Source: Calcarisporiella thermophila CBS 279.70 (Eukaryota; Calcarisporiellomycota). From it: a stretch of DNA of 64,000 nucleotides. Positions 24,610-35,891 of this stretch are shown one piece after another (the first letter of the stretch is position 1; each line of letters begins with the position of its first letter). The DNA lies in NCBI RefSeq assembly GCF_041956535.1, contig NW_027192204.1, positions 615,905-679,904 on the forward strand, read 5' to 3'. Both the position numbers and the translations under genes were made by a program. Below the pieces are notes generated by a model that was given only the letters and a program-made list of their open reading frames with translations, ran no database searches and was not told the DNA's origin.

Positions 24610-26339
24610 ATGGCATCCAACAGCGATCCTCCACCACCTTACCCGAACGACTGCGTAATACCAAAGAAATTTTTCGGAAATTTTGACGAGATGGCTAATT
24701 TGACTACCGATTGTCTTATCTAATAATCAACAGGCATTCCCGGCATCGTTTAATAATGAAAAGGCTAGCGATATCGAAAATTTGGTGAATAAAGAGCTGA
24801 AACGCGTGTCTGCGGAATTGCGCGAGATTAGTCTTAAAGTAATCATTGCAAAATTGCGGGTAGAAAATGATAGCTACATTTCCAACTCTTTATATAGATA
24901 CACGATAACCCAGAGATCTCTTGGAAAGAATATCAAGCTCATGACCTTTTGACGTCTTATCTTGAGCAGCAAGGATTTACTGTAGAAAGGCAGGCTTACG
25001 TTCCGACCGGATTTAAGGCTACCTTCGCGAAAAGCCAAGGACCTACCGTTGCATTCTGTAGCGAATACGATGCTTTGCCAGGAATTGGTCACGGATGTGG
25101 TCACAATTTAATTGCGATTGCTGGTGTTGCTTGTGCACTTGGTTTGAAGAAGCTCTTAGAAGAGGGAGCTGTTAGAGGAAAAGTCATCTTATTCGGGACT
25201 CCTGCCGAAGGTTCTTCATATCTTGTAGAGAAAGCATAGATTTTATTTTGACTAACAGGTGTTTTTTTCAGAGGACACGGGAGGAAAACTGAACTTTCTT
25301 AAAGCGGGTGCTTTTCGGGATGTTGATTTCGCTATGATGATCCACCCAGGGTTCTTATCTCTCAGTTTTGTCATTTTTCCACTCTTGGGCTCAACTTTTG
25401 TTGTAAATAGGCCTATGGACAGTATATATTGCCCCACTATGGCCATTCAGATGCTGAAAGTCGAGTATTTTGGACGATCAGCTCATGCAGCTGGGGCTCC
25501 GTGGGAGGGTGTAAATGCACTGGATGCAGCGGTGCAGGCTTACAATTCGATAAGCATGTTGCGACAGCAGACGCTGCCACGTAATCGCATCCATGGGATT
25601 ATCATAAAAGGCGGAGATGCCCCCAACAGTAATTAATAGTAATTAAATGTCCCGTATGCATATTCGATGTTGATGTTTTCATTATATAGTCATTCCTGAA
25701 TACGCCTCGATGGAATTTGGTATACGTACTTACAAACGAGAAGAATTACACACTTTGTATGATCAGGTTGAGGCATGTTTTAAAGCGGCGGCAATTTCAA
25801 CTGGCTGTCGTGTCGAAATCCATAAATATGGGCAGTATTTAAGTAGCTAAGACTTTATTTTCATAGGTGTTTGTGTGTTTGTTACTTGAAAACTAAGCCA
25901 ACCAATTCCTTTTATCTGTTTAGATGTGGTGCAGAATTCCGTTCTAGCGGACCGGTTCGTTGAGCATATGCACCAGAATGGTGTTGACTATCCAACAAGG
26001 CAAGAAGAGGAGAATCACACTCCGATGGGAAGTACCGATTTTGGCGATGTCTCCTACAATGTGCCTGGACTTCATCCAATGTAAATTTCTTTAGATCATA
26101 CATGTTGAAAACGATATTTTACGACAAGGGTGTAATGTTAATATTTTAGGGTCGGCGTTGGTACAGATGCTCCACTTCATACTATTGATTTTGCAAAAGC
26201 GGCTGCCACAATGACGGCCCACCATTCTGCCCTTCGCTCAGCTAAGTGCTTAGTGTTGGCTGCAGCGGAAGTGATGCTTGACCCCGAATTGCTCCGTGCG
26301 GCAAAGCGAGAGTGGGAGGATGCAGTCAAGCTTGTTTAA
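24610..26339 (+). CDS. M20-family amidohydrolase (ACY1L2/PM20D2-like)
   Basis: Eight exons: 24610-24654, 24734-24838, 24898-25210, 25272-25350, 25411-25628, 25690-25842, 25924-26080, 26150-26339; 419 aa. Diagnostic segments: SEYDALPGIGHGCGHN (metal-binding His and Asp), LFGTPAEED (catalytic Glu), MIHPGP, LKVEYFGRSAHA (dimerisation-domain start), DAPNIIPEYASM and GVGTDAPLHT. No signal peptide, so cytosolic. The ACY1L2 branch contains dipeptidases and aminoacylase-like enzymes; the substrate cannot be read from sequence. Introns 3 and 4 both use the unusual donor GTTCTT, each needed to keep the conserved reading. An in-frame unspliced reading of intron 4 is possible but destroys the HPGP-to-AIQ junction. 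Confidence 0.88.
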
Positions 26340-26736
26340 AAATTACACTTCTTTTCATTGGAGATGTAGTTAATTATTTAAGCTTTCAAAGTAATAAAAT
26401 GCTGCGCCTCTTTTATTCTTAAACATGAAACTTGGGTGTATGGCGGCTTTGAGTTTCGACACATGGGTTGATCGAAGTTAAATGCTTACATCTCTCTATT
26501 TTCATTAACTTCCTAACTATTCTTATCATCCTTCCGTTCTCTTTTTGACATTCCTTAATTGACATTACATTTAGAAATTTATTATAATCTCCTTTTTCGA
26601 CTCTGCTTCGAGTAAGTTTTACACGTTGTTCATGCCCGTTATTTTTTTTCTTTTTTATATCGAAATAACTGCATCAGTTGCTTACCGATATTCTTCTTAT
26701 TATGGTAGATTTCGGTCTCCTTAATATACACATATA
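26340..26736. other. intergenic region
   Basis: 3' flank of the M20 gene (AATAAA near 26394) and T-rich leader of the Vts1 gene. No other gene seen. Confidence 0.6.
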
Positions 26737-28822
26737 ATGATGACGCAACAATCTGCATCTGATCCGACAAGTGGGCTGGAATCCACCACATCAAATACCT
26801 CTTTATCTTCCTTTGGACCAGGAAATCATACCCGCACAGACACATCGGGTTCTGCTGAAAGCAGTACTGCTTCACATGCCCAATCGAGTGCTGCATCATC
26901 TTCACCTTCGAATAAAATAGAAGTAGAAGATGTATCTAAAGTGGCCAACTCCGATTCAAAGCAGATACCAGCTTCTGGGACTGGCTCAAGTGCAGGCACA
27001 GGTTCAAGATCGGGCATGAATACGGTCAGTGCTGCCGGCCAGAATACGGGTGTAGATAAGAACACAAGTCTAAATAAGTCGCCTATGGGCTTCCGCCCTA
27101 TGTCTGAAATGGCTGGTCTCTCAGTTCCAAATTCCTCTGTAAACAGACCCGCTTCTGATATTTTGTACCCACATGCCCCGAAAGGCAGTAGTGGATATGG
27201 CTCAAACTCTCCAGAAGGTAAACCGTGCTTTCTTTACTACTATGCGAAGTGTACTGGCTTACTAATAGTTTCCACTTGTAGTATTGGCAATCAACAAATG
27301 GTATGAAAACTTTCAACAATATGAAAAGACGATTGAGGATATGGCCAAAGCAAGTCTTGATCAAACGTTCAAAGACGAGCTAAATGCGATAGATCAGTGG
27401 TTTGGTGCTCTTTCAGACGCAGAGCGCACTGCAGCTCTCTACACACTGATGCAATATTGCAATCCGGTTCAAATCCGCTTTTTCATCACCGTTCTGCAAG
27501 ATATGGCACGAAGGGATCCTGTGATGGGCGCTTTACTCTCCCCTGCAAATCCATCAGGAGACTCGATGCAGGCACAGTTGGCAAGTGCAATGGCAAAGAT
27601 GGATGAGCAAAAGACGCCATCTTATCGCCATCCTCAGCAACATCAACAGCAGAGACATTCCATGCAGCCTTCTTATCGGACGTCGCGGATTTATGATCGT
27701 CCCACTTCTGCTCTTGAGGATCGCGATAGGTACTCGTACACTCCACAAGGTGCAAATATCACGCCATCCGCACATCATGTTGGTGATGCAAGACACACCC
27801 ATAAGCAATCCGTGCGTATGACTGAACCACCCTTGATGCCCGCTCGACCAAAATCTGCTTGCGACTTTGATGCAGGAATGGGATTGAATTTTCCTCCGGC
27901 TCTTGAAACGGTTGCTGCAGCCTTCTCTTCGCGCAGATCGTTTGCTCTCGGCGGCGTGAATACGATAGACAAATATGGGAGGCCCAAGTCTGCTGATATT
28001 TCTCAGCATCCGATGAGCGCTCGCCCTAAAACGTATGATCGCGCAGGACTTGAGCAGCACTCTCGTATTCGTCCCAAATCTTCAGCAGATCTTGACGCGC
28101 CATCAAATAGCGGGGTGAATAGTGCAAATTGGCGTGAGCCACAGCAAGGGATCACTCTCGATAATAACCCTCAAAGCTGGCGCAGGCGCAAATCCTATAA
28201 TCCTACATCCAACGCGGAGCTGAAAAAACAGCAAAGCACGGCAACAGGTGGGACTTTGAATATTGTGTTGTCGAATTTTGACGGAGATGGAACCTCCGAC
28301 AGCCTGTTAGATACTCTGCGGCATCCCACTCTTAGCCCTAAGCTACGCTCCTCTTCGCGTTCACGTCAAGGCTCCCGCTCACCCTCTCCCAGTCGACGCC
28401 CCTCGGCCGGATCAGTCATTCCACCACTGTCTCCCCGCCGGCCGGGAAGTCGTGGTCAGTATGGAAATTTCCTAACAGCTTCCCCAGGTGGAGAAGATGA
28501 ATACCTAAGCGATCACAGCGATATATCCAATCTAAGCTCCACAACCCGTCGTAACAAAAAAGTGGCGCCGGCAAACAACGGCGAGGGCGGTGGTGCAGTG
28601 GACATGACACTAGTGCAAGACGTCCCTGCGTGGCTGCGTAGTTTACGCTTGCACAAATATACCTCTAATTTCGAGGGACTGCAATGGAAAGATTTGGTAC
28701 GATTGAGTGACGAAGAATTACAGGCCAAAGGTGTCGCTGCGCTTGGAGCTCGCCGCAAAATGCTGAAGATATTTGAGACGGTGCGCACACATTGTGTGGA
28801 AAATAATATTACTTTTGAATAA
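26737..28822 (+). CDS. VTS1: Vts1/Smaug-type SAM-domain RNA-binding protein
   Basis: Exons 26737-27217 and 27282-28822 (673 aa). A Ser/Thr-rich N-terminus precedes the conserved Vts1 helical segment (INKWYENFQQYEKTIEDMA, ALYTLMQYCNPVQIRFFITVLQDMARRDPVMGALLSP). A long disordered centre carries four RPKS/T motifs. The C-terminal SAM domain runs from DVPAWLRSLRLHKYTSNFEGL to RRKMLKIFETVR. In yeast and flies this SAM domain binds CNGGN hairpins in mRNA and recruits deadenylase. It should act in the cytoplasm as a post-transcriptional repressor. Confidence 0.93.
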
Positions 28823-29252
28823 TCCGAATATTCTATACAAACATTTAATATATTGGAGGGTGGTTATCATTTTATTTAGTGTCATCGAGCTAAGGTGATA
28901 AATCCAATTGTGACTTATTGTTATTTGTAGTATAATTTTCCTTCCACTCTTTAAAAAAATAAGGCATGGGTTTACCGCTTTTAGATTATATTTTCTATTC
29001 TCCTTTTTTTTTTATTGCTTATTTGATATTTTAATTTAACCACACATGTTAAAGAAAGATGCATATATAGTTATGATTGGAGTCCATTGTACAAAAAACA
29101 TTTTTGGTAGAACTCTTGATACAAGACACGCAATCCTGCCAGCAATAGAGGGTTTAAACGCCATTGGTATAAATACCCTCCTTCTTCTCCTCTTCCTTCC
29201 ATATTCTAATTATATGAGTTTTCGAAGACTTTTCACTTTTCAGGCTATCGCA
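28823..29252. other. intergenic region
   Basis: AT-rich, with a T-run near 29004-29015; no gene supported. Confidence 0.6.
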
Positions 29253-30235
29253 ATGGCTAAATATGAAGTCCATTATTTCCCTGTCCATGGGCTGGTATAT
29301 CCTCAAGAACACTTAACATTAAAACCCTTTTATTAATCAGTATTAATTTTACAATTGATGTTGGCGATTTTTTTTATTTTCTTGAATTCAGGGAGAATTG
29401 CCGCGGCTAATGCTAGAATATGCCAAGGTGTGTTAGGTTATTTAATCGAATTACCATCCGTCTTTCAGGTCATGTTATTAAAAGTAGAATGTCCTATTCC
29501 TTATTTTAGGCTGACTACGAAAACGTGTTTATCGAGGACTGGAGGAAACCTGGCGCCACTCAGTGGCTGAATGAAATCAAGGACAAAACTCCACTTGGGC
29601 ACATACCAGTTTTAGTAAAAAAGGAGAATGGCGAGGTAACTAATGATCTCTTCAGCCAGGCCAAACAGATCACATTTAAACTGACTAATAACTATGTAAT
29701 ACTTTCAGGAATTCGTGTAAATGCAAATTTCTCTTCACTATTTTTTGTGAACTTGATGCTGACAAACCATGTTATTAGCCTCGCTGAATCGGGCGCTATC
29801 AACCGCTACCTTGCCCGTGATCTCAATCTAATGGGCAACCCTTCAGATGCTAAGGAAACGGCCTACATTGACATGGTCAACGATGCGTGGCACAGTTTTT
29901 GGCCTACTTATCTCAATTTTCATCGCGTTGCTCGCAACCCTGGTACAAATAGTCATGTCGATACATTTTTTAATAATGTTCTCCCCAAGCACTTGCCCTT
30001 CCTGGAACGTTTATTGGATAACAAAGGAAGCTATCTCGGCCAACAGCGCATAACTATTGCAGATTTACATGCGTATGTGTGGATGCATCGAATCATAAAT
30101 ATTTGTAGGAGGAACGATATTTTTGAGAAGTTTGCTCCTAATCACCTTAAAATGTATGAGCGCTTAGCTGAGGAGCCACAAATTAAAGAATATTATAAAC
30201 CTGGAGGAAAGTTTGAGAGCATTTTTTCATACTAG
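29253..30235 (+). CDS. cytosolic glutathione S-transferase with an 8-nt micro-exon
   Basis: Five exons: 29253-29294, 29392-29427, 29510-29635, 29709-29716 and 29779-30235; 222 aa. The thioredoxin-like half starts YEVHYFPVHGLGELPRLMLEYA (a Tyr early in strand 1, as in sigma/alpha/pi-type enzymes), contains TPLGHIPVLV with the cis-Pro, and EFVLAESGAINRYLA, the glutathione-binding Glu-Ser pair. The helical half follows with ITIADLHAYVW. The fourth exon encodes only Glu-Phe and two thirds of Val; it is required because joining exon 3 directly to exon 5 gives an immediate stop. Function: conjugation of glutathione to electrophiles; class assignment is approximate. Confidence 0.87.
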
Positions 30236-30857
30236 GAAAGTTGCTATGAACTTCATGTGATACCCCTGATTCTACATGGGATCTACCCCCTGGCCAGGTT
30301 TAACGTTATAAATAAAAAATACCTATTTTATACCAATTACATGATTGGCCTCTGCCGAATACGCATTGTATTTTTGTTCGGTAGGTCGTTTCTAATTTTA
30401 AGAATAAAATGAGTTAACCCTCACGTTCCAATACAACTTTCGCTGAAACGATAGCGATTATTGCTTTTTGCCCTCATTCAAATCTGAATCTTAGAAACGT
30501 GAAATCTAGGTCTATTCACCTAATTTAGAAATGTTGAATGAGAGACAGGTTTGCTATATAAATTGTGCTATCACTAGTTTGCACCTGTATAAATTTATAG
30601 TAATATTAGTTTGAAAAAAGGGCTCTTATCAGTACATCTGTTGAAAGATAGTGGCGGAAGTAGTGCAAATGCTCCGAAGGAAGTACCACGCGTAACCTTG
30701 TGTTTTTTTTGGTGACCAAATGACACGTTTGGCTTAGCAAAAAAGTCTTTTTTAGCAATTCATTCTCATACCGATACTCCACTGGCCTATTCACCCTTTT
30801 TCACCACAAGAAGAAAAGCTCAGTATTGTAGAACAGAGCAAAAACCCTGAACTCGGA
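30236..30857. other. intergenic region, AT-rich
   Basis: No coding support on either strand. Confidence 0.6.
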
Positions 30858-30868
30858 TATTATATAAA
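30858..30868 (+). promoter_or_regulatory. TATA-like box of the truncated M13 gene
   Basis: TATTATATAAA occurs about 20 nt before the ATG at 30880. Position and sequence suggest a core promoter but distance to the start codon is short. Confidence 0.35.
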
Positions 30869-30879
30869 GACAGGATGGA

Positions 30880-31573
30880 ATGTCCATTTCCATTGCAAAA
30901 AAAAAAATGAATTTCTTCCGATTACCCCTATTGAGTAAAAAAGAAGACTCTAAATCCTCCTGTTACAATCAGAGAAATATAATGGTACCATGCATGATGC
31001 TAATCATGATCGCTATAACACTTCCAAAAACTACTGCACTAGAACTGGATCTAAAAGTATACTTTCGTTTATTTTTGTTAAGCTGAATGCAAAATATCAT
31101 TAGCATTTTGATTATTGCAATAAGATATCCTCTAACAAATTGCGTTTACTTTTCTAACAGTGTGTCAGGATTGAATGGCCAGTCGAAACGAATAGTGTCT
31201 ATAATGCGAATAAGTGCGAATTTGTCTATCGTAACTATTTATCCCACAGTTATTATTGCTTCTATCCATAATGATAATTTATTTCAGGTGGACGCTGTTT
31301 GAATGACAAGATATACAGTACTACTTCATCTAAACGAAGGTCGAAACCACTGGTGAGTAGTAATTGATTAATTAGCCCACTATTCCAGCTTAAAATTATC
31401 ATATTCATATTTGTAATATTAACCCATTTCCCCCCGAATCCTAGCGCTTTTCTGAAGATAATTTTAGTGAAATAGCTTTTCAAAATCCAAATGAGTTCTG
31501 GCGATATTTGAATCTGGAGGAATCGTCTAACTATTACAGACTTTCTCTGGTTAATGGCCTTTACAGACTTTGA
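30880..31573 (+). pseudogene. truncated, frameshifted M13-like paralogue
   Basis: Four exons read cleanly: 30880-31056, 31161-31230, 31288-31352, 31445-31573 (146 aa). Exon 1 encodes a short cytosolic N-terminus and a hydrophobic anchor (MVPCMMLIMIAI). Exon 2 holds C-E-x2-Y-x3-C, identical in spacing to the C-E-N-F-Y-x3-C of the complete M13 gene at 32317. Exon 4 holds N-P-x-E-x-W-x4-L, again shared. Intron phases (0, 1, 0) equal those of introns 1-3 of the complete gene. After the stop, the +1 frame continues with another shared LAPYL string before a second stop near 31640. I therefore read it as a decayed or truncated copy of the neighbour. It might still be expressed as a 146-residue membrane-anchored protein. 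A 9-A run in exon 1 is slippage-prone. Confidence 0.6.
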
Positions 31574-32316
31574 AATCGGCGCTTGTAGTTTTGAACTCCT
31601 TGTTTCGTCGTTGGCTCCATATCTGAGGAGGTATAAATAGGGCATGCATTCCAATAACTAGAGATATCTTCTTGTACCTATAATACCTATATAATTAGGC
31701 TAGATCTTACCATTTAACAGTTGCATATGAATAAAGCATAATATAATATAGAGGGACGAGAAAATCCAAATATTCATAAATAGGAACGTCGGAGCCGATT
31801 ATTAACGACTCCGAAGGAGATACAGCATTGAGATTATATTGTACCAAATACAGGTGACATGCTTGGATTTACCAATATAGTATAAAGTTATGTCATACTA
31901 TATCGGTAATAAAAATGTTATATACTGGTCAAAACTAAATAGTTTTATGGCGAGTATATCAACAATAACTTCTGGTACGGAAATATACCCGAGGACGTAT
32001 TTCCGGTTTTTAAAATTCGAGTCAATTAGGTTACCGTGAGAGTGTCGGCGGGAGCGCAGGTTGACGAACATTTTAAGCTTACGTTTATATTGCTGAAATT
32101 AGTATGGTAGAACAATTAAGCAGAGACTAAATTAACCATAGCGCGAGAATTAATTAGGGGAAATGCGCTGAGCCCATATTGAAAGGGATAAACAATGTAA
32201 GGATAGAGAAAGGTGCCTATTTGCCGCATATTGTAGAACAAAAAGAGGAATTTGAAAATTAAGTATATAAGCCAAGCATAAATCCATTTCCGACCACAAG
32301 AGAAGCTTGAAGTAAA
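31574..32316. other. intergenic region between the two M13-like genes
   Basis: The first 70 nt hold the out-of-frame remnant of the truncated paralogue. The rest is AT-rich with one hairpin (separate entry). No gene seen. Confidence 0.6.
31870..31908. repeat. 14-bp inverted repeat (hairpin)
   Basis: TACCAATATAGTAT at 31870-31883 is complementary to ATACTATATCGGTA at 31895-31908 with one G-T wobble and an 11-nt loop. Could be a small MITE relic or chance AT-rich palindrome. Confidence 0.45.
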
Positions 32317-35130
32317 ATGAAAACATCTCAACATAGGTTGCATGAGAGCTATGCCGATTCCTACTATGCTAATAATAGCCTGTCAATCTCTCCAAATAAA
32401 TGGGGAAGCATTAGAGTGTTTTGGATAATGGTTGCGTGTATCCTAACATTGCAACTCGCGATCGCACAGAATTTAGACTCGCAGGTAAATGTTTGTAATA
32501 GGACACTAGAAATACTCTGATTCGAGAATCATGATTGCTGAAATGAGTTCCGTCGTATATAAATTATGCTATTAAAGTTGCCCGTGTGTAATTCAGCTCG
32601 ATGTTATGAAGTAGCAGAAAAGATCAAATCGGCCATGAATCTAGATGTGAATCCTTGTGAAAATTTTTACCAATACTCTTGTAAAGAATTTTATATTCTC
32701 TGGCTATTGGATGCCATCTGCGCAACATCTTGATTAATCTTTCTTCAGGCGGAAATTTTATAGGTCCACCTGATGAAGATTATTATATTCCTGATCTCAA
32801 CATTGGTCTATTGAGCGGCACTAAGACAAAAAGTAAGGTGAGTTTGATCGGATCCTCTGGCTCATCTGAATCTTTCTTCGCACGCTTGAGATCTCATCGA
32901 GCTTTTCCAAATTATGCTCCATGTCTTAAATAGGAATATTTCAAGAACCTGCTGAATGGAAATTTAACAAATCCGAGCGAACGCTGGCCTTTGGTACAAT
33001 TGGGCGAAGAGGATTATTTAATCCATGAAAAGCTAAAGAAACTCTACAACACTTGCACCACCGACTTTCGAGATAAATACTTCAAAGTAATGACCAAAGA
33101 TAGTGTTAGCCAGGCATTTCAGCGGTTGGCTCCTTATCTTCACTTCGTCACTGAGAGCCTGTCATCGGAGCCGACATCATTGGGAATGTTACTTGCCAGG
33201 CTTAATACCTTGGGAAGAGGTGGGATTAGTAGTCCAAACCCTCTCTTCAGAATATCAGGTTCCACAATTTCAGGCACAGACCGGTTTTTGATCTTTAGAA
33301 GGTTTGAATTTGACTCTTGTGACCGAGTGGACCAATTTTGCATTGAGGAGATAAAAAGAGAACTTGAATTTGCAACCAATATCTCAATGCCCATTATCCA
33401 GCGAAAAACGCTGGACGAATTGGCACAGGAAGTTGCAAAGTTTTCGGTGGAGCTAGGAAAGTAAGTATTTCTTGGAATCTCCACCTATAAGGCTTTAGTT
33501 TGATTTTTTATATGCAGAGGATTTAGAGAAACAATGGAGGATTTGGGCTCAACACAAGAGATGACTATTGCCGAGCTATCTCGGAACATTCCTGTCATAG
33601 ATTGGGAAACGTACTTTAGGACACTCTTTCCTCCTTCCGTTTCCGTTCCCGAAAAAGTGTTTGTGGAGTCTCCAGGCATGGTGCGCAAGCTTACAGAACT
33701 TCTTTCCACTTCTTTTGAAGGATTTAAATCCTATTTAAATTATAATCTCATCAAGTACTTCAAAATGAATGTATTATATTATGCATCCACCGGAAATTTC
33801 GATAGATGTATTGATTTTGCTATTGATGCAATGCCTCTTGCTGCCGCGAGATTTCTAGTTCTTTCAGAATTTAGCCAAGCAGACAAAGATGCAATCGAGA
33901 CTAACTTGGCCCGAATTCAGCAAAGTTTTACTCTGAAGCTAGCGAAAATGAACTGGCTTAATAGCACTAAGATCCAAATCGCAGTTAATAGGGTAGGTTA
34001 GGATGTGTTCTTCTCGAAGTTTTCTCATAAACTAAGCCCTATCTGCGATGATAGCTTCACTCGTTAAAGAAATCAGTGATCATTTCCGACCATAACCCCA
34101 ATCTACTCTCTGGCAAAGAAGTAGCTGCCATGTATTCCGATTTCAATCCCACCGATGACCATTATGACAATATATTTATCGCTGCTAAGCACCATTTATA
34201 TCTCCGACTCTCCCTCATAGACAAACCAGTCGACCTTACTTCGTGGAAAGGTTTACCGAGATTTTTTGATGAATCCATAATTTCCGTCGATTATCATCTT
34301 TCCGAACCGAGTGTGTTGAGAATATATTCTGGTATAATAACAATCCTATTATCCTACAGATGCGTACTATTTCTCATGCATTCTAATAGATATCACAGAG
34401 CTATATGATCATGCATTACCCAGCTATGTAAATTTTGCAAGATTATACTGGGATATTGCAAAAAATATTATCGTAAGTTAATTTTATTGGATCTTAGGTG
34501 TAAGCGCCATTACACAAAAAGGGCATTTAATTAATGTTTCTATTACGAATATAGGATTCCTATGATACTCCAGATATTTCTTGGGATATTTCAAAGGGTT
34601 GCAGGGGCCAATGTTCTGAAAATAGCTATACTCAACGCTCCAAGTGTTTTGCTGATAAAGTAAGTGAATTTATGACTCTTGAAATAGATAGCTATTAAAC
34701 AGGTAAATCGATCCAATAGTATGCTGAGTATCTGAAGAGTCACCATAAAGAAAAATTGAGTCAATTCAGTCATATCTGGAGTCCAGATTCTCTACCAAAT
34801 AAGTGGGCAGTCTCCTTGAGCTATAATATATGGCAGCAGAATAAAGGCCAGGGTTATAATGCAAAGCTTCCGGGGCTTGAGTCTTACACGCCAGAGCAAA
34901 TGTTCTTTATCAATATGGCAAACAAGCTATGCCACAAAGCTTATCCTTGGGATGAGGTATCTCTAGTCCTATTTATCTGTGACAGGAGAGTGCTAATAAT
35001 ACGGTATTTAAAATTAAAGGGTTTCAACAGTCAAGAAGAAAAGATTGTATTGGGGATAGTGCAGGATAATGAGGAGTTCGTCCAAGCCTTCAAATGTCCT
35101 AACTATAAGGACCAATGTGAAGTATGGTGA
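32317..35130 (+). CDS. M13 (neprilysin-like) membrane protein lacking the zinc site
   Basis: Ten exons: 32317-32484, 32578-32680, 32749-32837, 32934-33460, 33518-33992, 34070-34310, 34360-34472, 34555-34659, 34720-34956, 35020-35130; 722 aa, near the usual M13 length. Type II topology: cytosolic 32 residues, signal-anchor at about 33-50, large lumenal/extracellular part. M13 landmarks: LPVCNSARC, NPCENFYQYSCG, KPVD.. SW, NAYY (535-538), PSYVNFARL, LPGLESYTPEQMFFINMA, EEFVQAFKCP and the terminal CEVW. Aligning on PSYVNF, the catalytic VIGHEITHGFD becomes DIAKNIIDSYD: both zinc His and the catalytic Glu are lost (Lys569, Asn570, Asp573), and no GENxAD with the third ligand is visible. It should be catalytically dead, perhaps a peptide-binding decoy or receptor (inference). 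Confidence 0.82.
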
Positions 35131-35705
35131 AGTTGGTAATTAAACTATCAATATTATTCTCATTCTAGAGAATACGAAACATTCATTCCAACCATATATT
35201 AACTTGTCTTTCTTTAATAAAAACATTGATAATATATCCATTTGCATTGTCAATATAGTGCCACACTAACTTTACTACCGGCTTTTCCCATTTAAAAACA
35301 AGGTATATTTGCAAACTAGAATCTCCTAGGAATGGTTAGATTCTGTGCAAAGGTCCTTCGTACAGTTATTATGATATTGGGTTTGTGATCTGCATTATAT
35401 TAAATTTTATTTTTACATAGTTAATTTGATGATAAAATTTATATGGTAGACAGATAGATGAATATTCCATATTCTTCCTCGATACCAATGAGACCAAAAT
35501 TCATCTGTTGGATAATAAATATAAAAGCGATAAATATTCCAAGTTTTCCGGAACTTGACTGGTACATTTATTTTTTTTTTCAAACATAATTTCATAACAC
35601 TTAACTATATAATACCTATTTGTATCAATGGAAATATATGGATAAAAGGCAAATAGAGAGCATGGCTCTTATTTCTTCATTCTCGAAAGATTATTACTCG
35701 GACAT
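35131..35705. other. convergent intergenic region
   Basis: Between the M13-like gene (+) and the cysteine-rich peptide gene (-); AT-rich, no gene seen. Confidence 0.6.
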
Positions 35706-35891
35706 TCAGCAATTGCACCACCTGCACCATTTGGGACATTCACCACTGCGACAATTATTAACGCAAGAAGGCGGAAGACAGGGAGGAGCACACTGGCGTT
35801 TGACAAGGCGAGCAGTTTTATCATCAGCTGGAGAAGCCGACGCCATTGCAACAATTGCAGCAAAAATGGTGAGAGTGATTATTTTAACCAT
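35706..35891 (-). CDS. secreted cysteine-rich pre-pro-peptide with Lys-Arg cleavage site
   Basis: Single-exon frame of 61 residues. Residues 1-19 form a textbook signal peptide (MVKIITLTIF core, ending MASA). Residues about 20-32 are a polar propeptide ending in LVKR, a Kex2/furin dibasic site. The predicted mature peptide is residues 33-61, starts with Gln (can cyclise to pyroglutamate) and has eight cysteines in the pattern C-x3-C-x4-C-x3-C-x4-C-x3-C-x2-C-x-C, with Pro-rich N-terminal half and Trp/Lys/Arg near the end. No family is recognised; the layout resembles defensin-, knottin- or effector-type secreted peptides. It lies convergent to, and 575 nt from, the catalytically dead M13 protein. 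The start at 35891 was chosen because upstream codons in the same frame lack signal-peptide character. Confidence 0.72.
   Translation of the reverse strand: MVKIITLTIFAAIVAMASASPADDKTARLVKRQCAPPCLPPSCVNNCRSGECPKWCRWCNC

Noticed and set aside
31161-31352. Kunitz-type inhibitor domain in the small gene at 30880
   Set aside because: A loose resemblance to C-x2-F-x-Y-x-G-C exists, but the third disulfide partner is missing and the match with the neighbouring M13 gene explains the cysteines better.
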